DNA of 17,985 nt, taken from NCBI GenBank assembly GCA_037443685.1, contig JBBINX010000045.1, positions 1 to 17,985 on the forward strand, read 5' to 3'. This document shows, one piece after another, positions 1-6,791 of the stretch. The notes beneath the pieces were generated by a model that was given only the letters and a program-made list of their open reading frames with translations, was not told where the DNA came from and ran no database searches. Source of the stretch: JAHJRJ01 sp037443685. Its GTDB lineage: Bacteria > Bacteroidota > Ignavibacteria > UBA10030 > BY39. Position 1 is the stretch's first letter. Each line of letters starts with the position of its first letter. A program made the translations under genes and the position numbers.

Positions 1-531
1 ATAAACCGAAGCTGCTGCAACAACCTTCAACACATCCCACCAGCCAAAGATTAAAAACCCGCTTATGAAAGATTTGGTCCAATCGTGAAAATAAACAAAA
101 TTTAAAAATAATGTCCCAAAACTATATATTATCAACATACCTATTGTCATCGAAATAAGAGTCCACCAATAACTTTTACTTAAGGTAACAAGATATCCAA
201 CAACAAATGCAGCAACTGGGAAGCTTAAAAGATAACCTCCGGTTGGTCCGATAAGTTTTGCAAAACCAAATCCAAAGCCGGCAAAAACAGGTAACCCTAT
301 TGCGCCTATAGCTAAATACATTAATTGACTCAGCGAACCGTTTCGTACGCCAAGTAATGCACCTGCTAACAATACAAAAAATGTTTGTAGCGTAAAGGGA
401 ACGGGTTGTGTCGGAACTTCAAACCAAGCCCCAACTATAGTAAGTGATGTAAAGATTGTAACGCCAAGTGCTTGGATTGTAATCGTCTGTTTCGTTATAG
501 TTTGTTCTTTTAATTTTAATGCTGTTTGCAT
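1..531 (-). CDS. bioY: BioY biotin transporter (S component), 3' end cut by window
   Basis: Integral-membrane, substrate-binding component for biotin uptake, either alone or with an ECF energising module. The reading frame is open from the ATG at 531-529 to base 1, giving 177 residues without a stop; BioY proteins are usually around 190 residues, so little is missing. After a short basic N-terminus come hydrophobic helices, the family stretch VPTQPVPFTLQTFF (about residues 39-52), the GPTGGYLL turn (about 94-101) that marks BioY, and FGWWDVLK near the end, where the family has a conserved acidic residue. A Shine-Dalgarno GGAG lies at 540-537 and overlaps the stop of the upstream hydrolase gene, so the two genes are co-transcribed and probably translationally coupled. 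No EcfA or EcfT gene is visible on this side; they could lie beyond the edge. Family assignment is firm; biotin specificity rests on the family. Confidence 0.93.
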   Translation of the reverse strand, partial: MQTALKLKEQTITKQTITIQALGVTIFTSLTIVGAWFEVPTQPVPFTLQTFFVLLAGALLGVRNGSLSQLMYLAIGAIGLPVFAGFGFGFAKLIGPTGGYLLSFPVAAFVVGYLVTLSKSYWWTLISMTIGMLIIYSFGTLFLNFVYFHDWTKSFISGFLIFGWWDVLKVVAAASVY

Positions 532-539
532 CGTTTCTC

Positions 540-1412
540 CTATGTACAGTTATATTTTAACCAATTAATTGTCAATTCTAAAAGATGATTTATCGTTGAA
601 TTATTTTCATCGAACGGAACAGTTGCCCCGAATAAATGTCCAACAGTTTTTAATTTTACAAATTGTGTAATAGTTTTATTAGATGCTTCATATAAATTTA
701 TACTTTCTTCTATTTTCACTATAAGGTCTTCTTCACCGTGGATAATAAGCCACGGTATTTGAACACTTCTTGCAGCTTTTAGTAGATTATATTCATTTTT
801 ATGAAGTTCGAGATCTTCTAAAGCTCGCAAATTTATCTTCAACGGATTAGAAGTAATATTTTTTCCAAGTGGTAAATAACCTATTTTTTTCCAATTATCT
901 TTTTGGTTTTTCGTCCATCTATCGTATTTTGCTATGCCAGCCCAAGTTACAAGAGCTTTTATTCTGCTATCGTTAGCAGCAGTGATTAACGCATTGGCTG
1001 CTCCACGTGAGTGACCTAAGAGTAAAATTTTATTCGAATCTATATTGAATCTTTTTAATTTGTCGTTTGCAATTTCGTCTATAACTGCTTTTATGTCTTC
1101 AAGTTCTTTACTAACGGTATTATTGGCTAACTTTTCCAGCTCAGTAATACGGTTGTAATCATTAGTTATTCCATTATGTGAATAGTTTAAAACAATCGAT
1201 ACAAAACCAGCTTCAGCTAACTTGTTGCCACAATACGGAAAGGGTCCCCAATCTTTAAATGCCATAAAACCTGGGCATAAAATAGCTACAGGATATTTTC
1301 GGACTTTATCCTCATTGATTACATTTGTTCTCAAATTGCGTATATCGCAAGTGACTTTTTCATGAGAAGAATTTTCAACCTGAATCGTCTGTTTAATAAT
1401 ACTCTTTGTCAC
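540..1412 (-). CDS. Alpha/beta hydrolase (serine esterase/peptidase-like)
   Basis: A soluble alpha/beta-hydrolase of 290 residues. Counting from the GTG at 1412, the nucleophile elbow is GHSRG with Ser135. The acid is probably Asp229 in HGEED, and the base His259 in VGHLFG, so the triad order Ser-Asp-His is intact. The oxyanion region is CPGFMAF near residues 46-52. The substrate cannot be read from sequence. The start is unusual: an in-frame TGA at 1424-1422 limits the frame, and the only candidates are TTG at 1415 and GTG at 1412. An AGAAGGA Shine-Dalgarno at 1422-1416 abuts them, and GTG gives the better (still short) spacing. The gene is first of a pair with bioY, 8 bp apart. A role in releasing biotin or a precursor from an ester or amide is possible but is only inferred from that neighbour. 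No signal peptide is seen, so it is probably cytoplasmic. Confidence 0.87.
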   Translation of the reverse strand: MTKSIIKQTIQVENSSHEKVTCDIRNLRTNVINEDKVRKYPVAILCPGFMAFKDWGPFPYCGNKLAEAGFVSIVLNYSHNGITNDYNRITELEKLANNTVSKELEDIKAVIDEIANDKLKRFNIDSNKILLLGHSRGAANALITAANDSRIKALVTWAGIAKYDRWTKNQKDNWKKIGYLPLGKNITSNPLKINLRALEDLELHKNEYNLLKAARSVQIPWLIIHGEEDLIVKIEESINLYEASNKTITQFVKLKTVGHLFGATVPFDENNSTINHLLELTINWLKYNCT

Positions 1413-1439
1413 CAATCCTTCTCATTTTTTTTGTAAGTG

Positions 1440-1468
1440 AATATAAACAAACTTAACTAAAATTTCAA
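1440..1468 (-). promoter_or_regulatory. Sigma70-type promoter for hydrolase-bioY
   Basis: Read on the minus strand, TTGAAA (1468-1463) and TATATT (1445-1440) are separated by exactly 17 bases. Transcription would start near 1433, giving a leader of only about 20 nt before the GTG/TTG start. A short inverted repeat TAAGT (1434-1438) / ACTTA (1451-1455) straddles the -10 box and could be an operator, but five base pairs is weak evidence. Confidence 0.45.
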
Positions 1469-1493
1469 ATAGATTGTCGAAGAAAATAAAACC

Positions 1494-1522
1494 TTGCAAT
1501 ATTCTTTAGATTTATGTATATT
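1494..1522 (+). promoter_or_regulatory. Sigma70-type promoter for prs operon
   Basis: TTGCAA (1494-1499) and TATATT (1517-1522) are 17 bases apart, giving a predicted start near 1529 and an AT-rich leader of about 58 nt. The ATG of prs at 1587 has no recognisable Shine-Dalgarno, only an A/T-rich run, as is common in Bacteroidota-related genomes. Confidence 0.45.
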
Positions 1523-1586
1523 TAATCTCTAAAATTGCTAAATTTGCGTTATTACAGTTAATAACTTTATAAATAATTAAAATTAA

Positions 1587-2534
1587 ATGGAAAAATTGAA
1601 ATTATTTGCAGGAAGGTCAAACTCAGATTTAGCATTCTCAATCGCTAAACAACTTGGTATAGAAGTTGGAAAATGTGAAATAAAGAATTTTAGCGATGAT
1701 GAAATTTGGGTAAAATACAGCGAAAACATCAGAGGATCGGATATCTTCATCTTACAATCTACGAATCCTCCCTCTGACAACTTGTTTGAGTTACTTATAA
1801 TGATCGATGCCGCAAAAAGGGCTTCGGTTCGAAGGGTAACTGCGGTAATTCCATACTTTGGATACGCACGGCAAGATAGAAAAGATCAGCCAAGAGTATC
1901 GATTTCAGCTAAGTTGATTGCAAATTTAATAACAACTGCAGGGGCTGATCGTGTGATAACGATGGATTTACACGCCCCTCAAATACAGGGTTTTTTTGAT
2001 ATTCCGGTTGACCATTTGTATTCATCCGCAATTTTTTCACCATTTTTCAAGAAGAAAAATATTCCAGATTTAGCAATTGTATCACCAGACGTAGGAAGTA
2101 TAAAATTAGCACGTTCATATGCTAAGCGATTGGGTGCCGAGTTAATTCTAATTGATAAACGACGCCCGAAACCGAATCAAGCAGAGGTTATGAATATCAT
2201 AGGAACTGCGGTCAACAGAAATATTTTAATCGTTGATGATTTGATTGATACTGGCGGTACATTTATTAATGCTGTAAATGCACTTAAGAATGCAGGAGCA
2301 AAAGATATTTACGGCGCTTGCACGCATCCGATTCTTTCAGCTGGTGCAGCACAAAGGATTGAAGAATCAGAAATTAAAGAATTGTATATTACCAATTCTG
2401 TTTATGCTGGTCATAAAATCTTAAAGTCAAAAAAAATAAAATTGTTATCTGCCCACAAGCTCTTGGCTGAGGCAATAAAAAGATGTTTTAATAATCAATC
2501 GATAAGTTCATTATTTGATATTGATAAAGGATAA
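1587..2534 (+). CDS. prs: Ribose-phosphate pyrophosphokinase (PRPP synthase)
   Basis: Makes PRPP from ribose 5-phosphate and ATP in the cytoplasm, feeding purine, pyrimidine, NAD, histidine and tryptophan synthesis. At 315 residues it has the usual class I length. Visible signatures are the ATP/flexible region YFGYARQDRK (90-99), the metal-binding loop TMDLHAPQ (125-132, with Asp127 and His129), and the PRPP-binding loop VDDLIDTGGT (216-225). The N-terminus MEKLKLFAGRSN matches the family start, so ATG 1587 is secure. It is the first gene of a plus-strand run with rplY 28 bp downstream; the prs-rplY(ctc)-pth order is widespread in bacteria. The promoter at 1494-1522 is the likely driver for the whole run. 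Confidence 0.97.
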   Translation: MEKLKLFAGRSNSDLAFSIAKQLGIEVGKCEIKNFSDDEIWVKYSENIRGSDIFILQSTNPPSDNLFELLIMIDAAKRASVRRVTAVIPYFGYARQDRKDQPRVSISAKLIANLITTAGADRVITMDLHAPQIQGFFDIPVDHLYSSAIFSPFFKKKNIPDLAIVSPDVGSIKLARSYAKRLGAELILIDKRRPKPNQAEVMNIIGTAVNRNILIVDDLIDTGGTFINAVNALKNAGAKDIYGACTHPILSAGAAQRIEESEIKELYITNSVYAGHKILKSKKIKLLSAHKLLAEAIKRCFNNQSISSLFDIDKG

Positions 2535-2562
2535 ATAATTAATAATCATAAAAGGATAAAGA

Positions 2563-3219
2563 ATGGCAGAAGTAACTTTACTCGCTGAAATCAGAGAACT
2601 AAAAGGAAAAAAAGTTGGCGGATTACGTCGCGAAGGTAAAATACCGGGGGTATTTTATATTCACGGTGAAGATAATATCAATATAGCGATCCCAGAAAAA
2701 AGCTTAAAAAAAATCGTACAATCGAAAGAAATTAGTATGATAAACTTGTCGTTGAGTAACGGGACAGAGAAAAAATGTATCCTCAGAGATGTTCAGTTCG
2801 ATCCGATTTCTGATAAACCGATCCATGCAGACTTCCAAGGTATAAGAGCCGATGAGAAACTAACTATTGAAGTCCCTGTAATAATCGTAGGCGGAACAGC
2901 ACAAGGAGTTCGCGACGGTGGAATGTTACAACACATCATTCACAAATTGAAAATCTCCTGCTTACCTAAAGATATTCCTTCGCACATAGAAATAAATGCG
3001 GAAAAATTAATGATCAACCAATCTATTCACGTAAAAGATTTGCTCGTTGGGAATTACACAATCCTCGAGAACGAAAATAGTACGGTATTAGCTATACTTC
3101 CACCATTGGTAGAAAAAGCTGTTGAAGCTGGAGCGCCTGCCGAAGGAATAACCGAACCTGAAGTCGTTGGTAAAGGTAAGAAAACTGCTGAAGAAGAAGG
3201 CGAAGTAAAAACAGAATAA
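2563..3219 (+). CDS. rplY: 50S ribosomal protein L25, long general-stress (Ctc) form
   Basis: Binds 5S rRNA in the large subunit. At 218 residues it is the two-domain Ctc/TL5 form rather than the short E. coli L25. An N-terminal L25 beta-barrel spans about residues 3-92 (with GGLRREGKIPGVFY near 19-32 and RDVQFDPISDKPIHADF near 74-90). A C-terminal TL5-like domain spans about 95-185 (IEVPVIIVGGTAQGVRDGG, about 101-119). A charged, Glu/Lys-rich tail, probably disordered, finishes the protein. AAAGGA at 2551-2556, six bases before the ATG, is a clear ribosome-binding site. The gene lies between prs and pth, its conserved neighbourhood in many phyla. Confidence 0.95.
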   Translation: MAEVTLLAEIRELKGKKVGGLRREGKIPGVFYIHGEDNINIAIPEKSLKKIVQSKEISMINLSLSNGTEKKCILRDVQFDPISDKPIHADFQGIRADEKLTIEVPVIIVGGTAQGVRDGGMLQHIIHKLKISCLPKDIPSHIEINAEKLMINQSIHVKDLLVGNYTILENENSTVLAILPPLVEKAVEAGAPAEGITEPEVVGKGKKTAEEEGEVKTE

Positions 3220-3249
3220 CAATCTCAAATCGAAAGTAAGATTTAGACA

Positions 3250-3831
3250 GTGCATTTTATTATTGGACTCGGTAATCCGGGCGGAGAATACGACTGGACC
3301 CGCCATAACATAGGTTTTGCAGTAATTGACGCATTATGTGAACGGTTGAACAATCGCTTATTTGCAGGCCGCGGTGAATATTTGATAAGCTTCACAACTT
3401 ATCAGGGTAGAAAAATAGGATTGGTAAAACCACTCACATTTATGAACAATAGTGGTACAGCTATTCTGGATTTGATTGAAAGATTTAAAGCTCAACCCGA
3501 AGAGATGCTTGTCATCTGCGACGATTTCAACCTTCCGTTGGGACGATTAAGAATTCGTCAACGCGGAAGCGATGGCGGACATAACGGCTTGTATTCTATT
3601 ATCTATCATATGCAAAAACAGAACTTCCCACGTATGCGTTGTGGAATAGCAGGTAAGAATCTACCTCGCAAAAAGACCGAAAAAACTCAATACGTTTTAT
3701 CGGTTTTTGAAAATGGTGAAAAAGAGATTGTCAAAGAAATGATTGCAAACGCCAGAAACGCTGCTCTTACTTTCATCAGTGAAGGTATTACATCTGCAAT
3801 GAATAAATACAACATCACAATAGAGGGATAA
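3250..3831 (+). CDS. pth: Peptidyl-tRNA hydrolase
   Basis: Cleaves the ester bond of peptidyl-tRNAs that drop off the ribosome, recycling tRNA. The 193-residue length is typical. Conserved elements are GLGNPGGEY (6-14, Asn9), the catalytic His19 in TRHNIGF, FMNNSG (64-69, Asn66 equivalent to E. coli Asn68), the DDFNLPLG acidic turn (91-98), and GGHNGL (109-114, with His111 and Asn112 matching E. coli His113 and Asn114). The start is a GTG at 3250: the N-terminus MHFIIGLGNPG matches the family exactly, and no better upstream start exists. Its Shine-Dalgarno is weak. It is separated from rplY by 30 bp and from the pyrophosphatase gene by 10 bp, so it belongs to the same transcription unit. Confidence 0.96.
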   Translation: MHFIIGLGNPGGEYDWTRHNIGFAVIDALCERLNNRLFAGRGEYLISFTTYQGRKIGLVKPLTFMNNSGTAILDLIERFKAQPEEMLVICDDFNLPLGRLRIRQRGSDGGHNGLYSIIYHMQKQNFPRMRCGIAGKNLPRKKTEKTQYVLSVFENGEKEIVKEMIANARNAALTFISEGITSAMNKYNITIEG

Positions 3832-3841
3832 AATAATCATT

Positions 3842-4783
3842 ATGGACCTATTATTGAACCTATCAATACTATTAGGAGTCTTCGGTTTATTTATAGCTTT
3901 TGTTATCTACTTTTCGATTAAACGTCAACCTGAAGGAAACGATAAAATGAAAGACATTGCCCACCAGATACAAATCGGTGCGATGACTTTCTTGAGACGA
4001 GAGTATTCCGTTCTGATATTTTTTGTAATTATAGTTTTTGTATTATTAGGAACTTTCTTAGGTTGGAATACTGCAGTAGCGTTTATTACCGGTGCAATTT
4101 GTTCAGTATTAGCTGGTTTTTTGGGAATGCGAGCTGCTACAAAGGCAAATGTTCGCACAACCCAAGCAGCGAAAGAGCACGGTCAAGGCACTGCTCTTTT
4201 AGTAGCTTTTAACGGTGGCGCAGTTATGGGCGTTAGTGTTGCAAGTCTCGGCTTAATCGGCGTAGGAATTTTCTTCTACTTTTTCGGAAATCCTGAACAA
4301 GCCCGCATCATCAACGGTTTTGCAATGGGTGCAAGTTCTATTGCCCTTTTCGCTCGTGTCGGTGGGGGTATTTATACTAAAGCAGCCGATGTTGGATCGG
4401 ACTTGGTAGGAAAGGTCGAAGCAGGAATTCCCGAAGACGATCCGCGTAACCCCGGTGTAATAGCCGATAATGTAGGCGATAATGTAGGCGATGTTGCAGG
4501 TATGGGGGCAGACATTTTTGAATCGTATGTCGGTTCAATCATTGCGACGATAGCAATAGCAGCCACTGTACTTCCAGAAGGTTTGTTAAAATTAAAAGCG
4601 AACGCAGATATTGCAGACCTCGACATAAAAAATATTTTAATGGCGTTGCCATTAGTGCTTGCAGCCATCGGTTTGATTGCTTCATTCATCGGAATAGGTT
4701 CAATGAAAATTTTAAAAACATTCTCTCCTGCGGCTGCTTTACGTTATGCAACTTTTATTGCTGCTGGTTTATTTTTAATCTGA
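3842..4783 (+). CDS. hppA: Membrane ion-pumping pyrophosphatase, N-terminal part (stopped by in-frame TGA)
   Basis: First 313 residues of a membrane-integral pyrophosphatase, which hydrolyses PPi and pumps H+ or Na+ across the cytoplasmic membrane. Several hydrophobic helices are visible. The PPi/Mg2+-binding segment DVGSDLVGKVEAG (183-195) with its acidic EDDP turn, followed by GVIADNVGDNVGDVAG (205-220), is complete. The Glu of ADIFESY (Glu227) sits where K+-dependent enzymes carry their helix-6 glutamate. The frame ends at TGA 4781-4783 inside a hydrophobic helix (AAGLFLI-stop). The frame then stays open without any shift through nine sense codons into the C-terminal part at 4811. This is therefore one gene of 711 codons with a single stop, and 710 residues is the normal family length. 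A 313-residue product alone would lack half of the active site. Confidence 0.9.
   Translation: MDLLLNLSILLGVFGLFIAFVIYFSIKRQPEGNDKMKDIAHQIQIGAMTFLRREYSVLIFFVIIVFVLLGTFLGWNTAVAFITGAICSVLAGFLGMRAATKANVRTTQAAKEHGQGTALLVAFNGGAVMGVSVASLGLIGVGIFFYFFGNPEQARIINGFAMGASSIALFARVGGGIYTKAADVGSDLVGKVEAGIPEDDPRNPGVIADNVGDNVGDVAGMGADIFESYVGSIIATIAIAATVLPEGLLKLKANADIADLDIKNILMALPLVLAAIGLIASFIGIGSMKILKTFSPAAALRYATFIAAGLFLI
4781..4783 (+). other. hppA: In-frame TGA interrupting hppA
   Basis: The codon lies between ATC (4778-4780) and AGC (4784-4786), in frame with both halves of the pyrophosphatase. There is no indel: 3842 and 4811 are in the same phase. TGA is used as a real terminator for korA (10118-10120) and for the GWxTD gene (13750-13748), so genome-wide reassignment is unlikely. 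A point mutation, a sequencing or assembly error, or readthrough would each explain it. Confidence 0.9.
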
Positions 4784-4810
4784 AGCTTAGTTATCACCCG
4801 TTCTTTCGAT

Positions 4811-5974
4811 GTGAGTAATAATGTATTTTGGGCGATTTTTTTTGGAACAATAGGTGGAATTTTCATAGGATTAATTACTGAGTATTACACATCAGCGAAT
4901 CCAGTTCAAAGAATATCTGTAGCAAGCAAAACTGGCGCTGCAACAAATATTATTCATGGTTTAGCCGTAGGCTTAGAATCTGTTGCTTTACCAGTTATCG
5001 CTATCGTAGTTGCAATATATGTATCAAATGATGTAGCCGGTTTATATGGAATAGGAATCGCAGCCGTAGGTATGTTGGCAACTGTCGGAATTACGATGTC
5101 TGTCGACGCATACGGACCGATTGCCGATAACGCGGGCGGAATTTCGGAAATGTCTGGTTTAGGACCTGAGGTTCGGAAAATTACAGACGGTTTAGATGCA
5201 CTCGGTAACACAACAGCCGCAATCGGAAAAGGATTTGCAATCGGATCTGCAGCGCTAACAGCTTTAGCATTGTTCGCGGCTTTCTCTCAAGCTGTTAATG
5301 CTTCAATTGTTACTCAATTAGATGCATTAAATAATGCCGGTGGTGAGTTAATTGGAGATTGGAAAATTTTTAACCTCTTACACTCGCACGGAGAAAGTCC
5401 ATTGCAAATAATCGTAACTGACCCGTTAGTCGTTATAGGATTATTTATTGGTGGCATTCTTCCTTTCTTCATCGCAGCTTTAACTATGACGTCAGTCGGA
5501 AAAGCTGCCGGAAAAATGGTAGATGAAATTCGAAGACAATTTCGTGAGATCCCCGGTTTACTTGCTGGTGACCCAAATGTTAAACCCGATACTGCACGTT
5601 GTGTAGATATATCTACTTCGGCAGCACTTCGTGAAATGATTTTACCAGGTACAACTGCAGTAATTGCACCTGTAGCGGTAGGGTTTTTATTAGGACCAGC
5701 TGCTTTAGGTGGAATGTTAGCAGGTGCTACCGTAACGGGTGTTCTGCTTGCATTGATGATGGCAAACGCTGGCGGTGCCTGGGACAACGCAAAAAAAGCT
5801 ATTGAAAAAGGTGAAATCGCTGGCGAGAAAAAAGGTTCTGATGCTCACAAAGCTGCCGTTGTCGGAGATACTGTTGGCGACCCATTTAAAGACACTGCCG
5901 GTCCGTCTATGAATATATTAATTAAATTGATGTCGGTTGTATCACTCGTAATCGCACCTTTATTGATTAGATAA
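4811..5974 (+). CDS. hppA: Membrane pyrophosphatase, C-terminal part (K+-dependent type)
   Basis: The remaining 387 residues if translation restarts at the GTG, although no Shine-Dalgarno precedes it and the open frame really continues back to the TGA at 4781. Residue numbers here count from that GTG. The catalytic segments are intact: DAYGPIADNAGGISEM (99-114), NAGGAWDNAKK (319-329) and SDAHKAAVVGDTVGDPFKDT (343-362). In GNTTAAIGKG (132-141), the position that is Lys in K+-independent enzymes is Ala136 and the nearby position is Gly139, so this is the K+-dependent class. Whether it pumps H+, Na+ or both cannot be settled from these motifs. The absence of decay in this half argues that loss of function, if real, is recent. 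The gene sits between pth and rpsF, two genes often adjacent elsewhere, so it looks inserted into a ribosomal-protein neighbourhood. Confidence 0.88.
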   Translation: MSNNVFWAIFFGTIGGIFIGLITEYYTSANPVQRISVASKTGAATNIIHGLAVGLESVALPVIAIVVAIYVSNDVAGLYGIGIAAVGMLATVGITMSVDAYGPIADNAGGISEMSGLGPEVRKITDGLDALGNTTAAIGKGFAIGSAALTALALFAAFSQAVNASIVTQLDALNNAGGELIGDWKIFNLLHSHGESPLQIIVTDPLVVIGLFIGGILPFFIAALTMTSVGKAAGKMVDEIRRQFREIPGLLAGDPNVKPDTARCVDISTSAALREMILPGTTAVIAPVAVGFLLGPAALGGMLAGATVTGVLLALMMANAGGAWDNAKKAIEKGEIAGEKKGSDAHKAAVVGDTVGDPFKDTAGPSMNILIKLMSVVSLVIAPLLIR

Positions 5975-5989
5975 AAATTAATTAACCCT

Positions 5990-6021
5990 GCTTATCGAGG
6001 TTGAAGACCTGAACGGTAAGC
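5990..6021 (+). promoter_or_regulatory. Bulged hairpin in rpsF leader, candidate S6:S18 autoregulatory element
   Basis: In the 98-nt gap before rpsF, 5990-5997 pairs with 6014-6021 (eight pairs including one T-G). A three-base 3' bulge GAA (6011-6013) follows, then 5998-6001 pairs with 6007-6010 (AGGT/ACCT) around the loop TGAAG. There is no T-run, so it is not an intrinsic terminator. Its position matches the S6:S18-binding mRNA element known ahead of rpsF in several phyla. The CCG bulge I recall for that element is not evident here, so the match is by position and general shape only. Confidence 0.4.
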
Positions 6022-6072
6022 CAATTATATTACAAATAAATAAAATGTCCAAAGGGCAAGAAAGAATAAAAC

Positions 6073-6498
6073 ATGGAAAAAACAAAAAAAGACTATGAAA
6101 CGACATTCATTGTGAATGCGTCTTTAGACGATACACAGATCGATCCGATTATAGCAAAATTTCAAGAACAAATTACTAGTTATGGCGGTGAAATAGTAGC
6201 CCTTAACAAGTGGGGACGTAAGCGTCTCGCTTATCCTATCAAGAAGAAGAACAATGGATTCTATACACATGTCGAATTCAAAGCGCCGGCCGCCGCTATT
6301 CAACAATTAGAAAAATTTTTAAAACTTGATGAGAATATACTTCGTTTTTTGACTATACAACTCGATAAAAAAGCACTTAAAGCAAAAGAACTGGTTCCAG
6401 TAAAAGTAACAGAATTAATAGATTTCATCGATCCATTGATTGATGATTTAAAAGAACCACTTTTCGGCAACGATGAAAAAGAAGAAGAAAGGATATAA
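6073..6498 (+). CDS. rpsF: 30S ribosomal protein S6
   Basis: Binds the central domain of 16S rRNA as a heterodimer with S18. The family core occupies about residues 6-100: YETTFIVNASLDD at the first strand, NKWGRKRLAYPIKKKNNGFY (44-63) in the rRNA-binding middle, and the final strand around LRFLTIQLDK. At 141 residues it is longer than minimal S6. It carries an acidic C-terminal tail (DPLIDDLKEPLFGNDEKEEERI region), comparable to the variable acidic tails of other S6 proteins. The ATG at 6073 is preceded by an A-rich stretch with only a weak GA-rich ribosome-binding site. It is followed after 3 bp by rpsR, so the two partners are made together. Confidence 0.95.
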   Translation: MEKTKKDYETTFIVNASLDDTQIDPIIAKFQEQITSYGGEIVALNKWGRKRLAYPIKKKNNGFYTHVEFKAPAAAIQQLEKFLKLDENILRFLTIQLDKKALKAKELVPVKVTELIDFIDPLIDDLKEPLFGNDEKEEERI

Positions 6499-6501
6499 AC
6501 A

Positions 6502-6771
6502 ATGAGAAGATTCGAAAATAATAGAAGAGATGCTAATAAAGATACAACACAATTAAGGAAAAATAGGACATGCAGGTTCTGTGACTCCAAAGATATTTAT
6601 ATCGATTACAAAGACGAAAAACGAATTCAAAGATGCATCAATGAGCAGGGTAAAATAATACCAAAACGAATTACCGGCACATGTGCTAAACACCAACGAC
6701 AATTAGTTGTTGCTATTAAAAGAGCCAGACATCTTGCGCTTCTACCGTTTGTCTCTGATGCAATCAGATAA
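6502..6771 (+). CDS. rpsR: 30S ribosomal protein S18
   Basis: Partner of S6 on the small-subunit platform. The 89-residue protein has a basic N-terminal tail and then the family core: CRFCDSKD (about 25-32), IDYKDEKRIQRCINEQGKI, PKRITGTCAKHQRQL and the C-terminal IKRARHLALLPF helix. The CxxC pair plus Cys and His in GTCAKH suggest the zinc-binding variety of S18. AAAGGATA just inside the end of rpsF provides the ribosome-binding site. In many bacteria ssb lies between rpsF and rpsR; here there is no room for it (3 bp). rplI follows after 20 bp. Confidence 0.96.
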   Translation: MRRFENNRRDANKDTTQLRKNRTCRFCDSKDIYIDYKDEKRIQRCINEQGKIIPKRITGTCAKHQRQLVVAIKRARHLALLPFVSDAIR

Positions 6772-6791
6772 TTACTTAGAAAGGATAAAAA

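Noticed and set aside
481..1397. The 12-mer AATCGTCTGTTT occurs near the start of both bioY (481-492) and the hydrolase (around 1383-1394).
   Set aside because: Both copies lie inside coding sequence, encode similar Lys-Gln-Thr-Ile stretches, and show no flanking similarity, so coincidence is more likely than a regulatory repeat.
4781..5974. Genetic code change (TGA as Trp) to explain the hppA interruption.
   Set aside because: TGA terminates korA one base before the korB start and terminates the GWxTD gene in an ATGA overlap, and all tryptophans in the window's proteins that I checked use TGG.
6045..6098. A 17-codon basic ORF (ATG 6045 to TGA 6098) overlapping the rpsF start, possibly a leader peptide.
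   Set aside because: It has no ribosome-binding site, no recognisable peptide, and its Lys-richness follows from the local A-rich sequence. It is likely chance.
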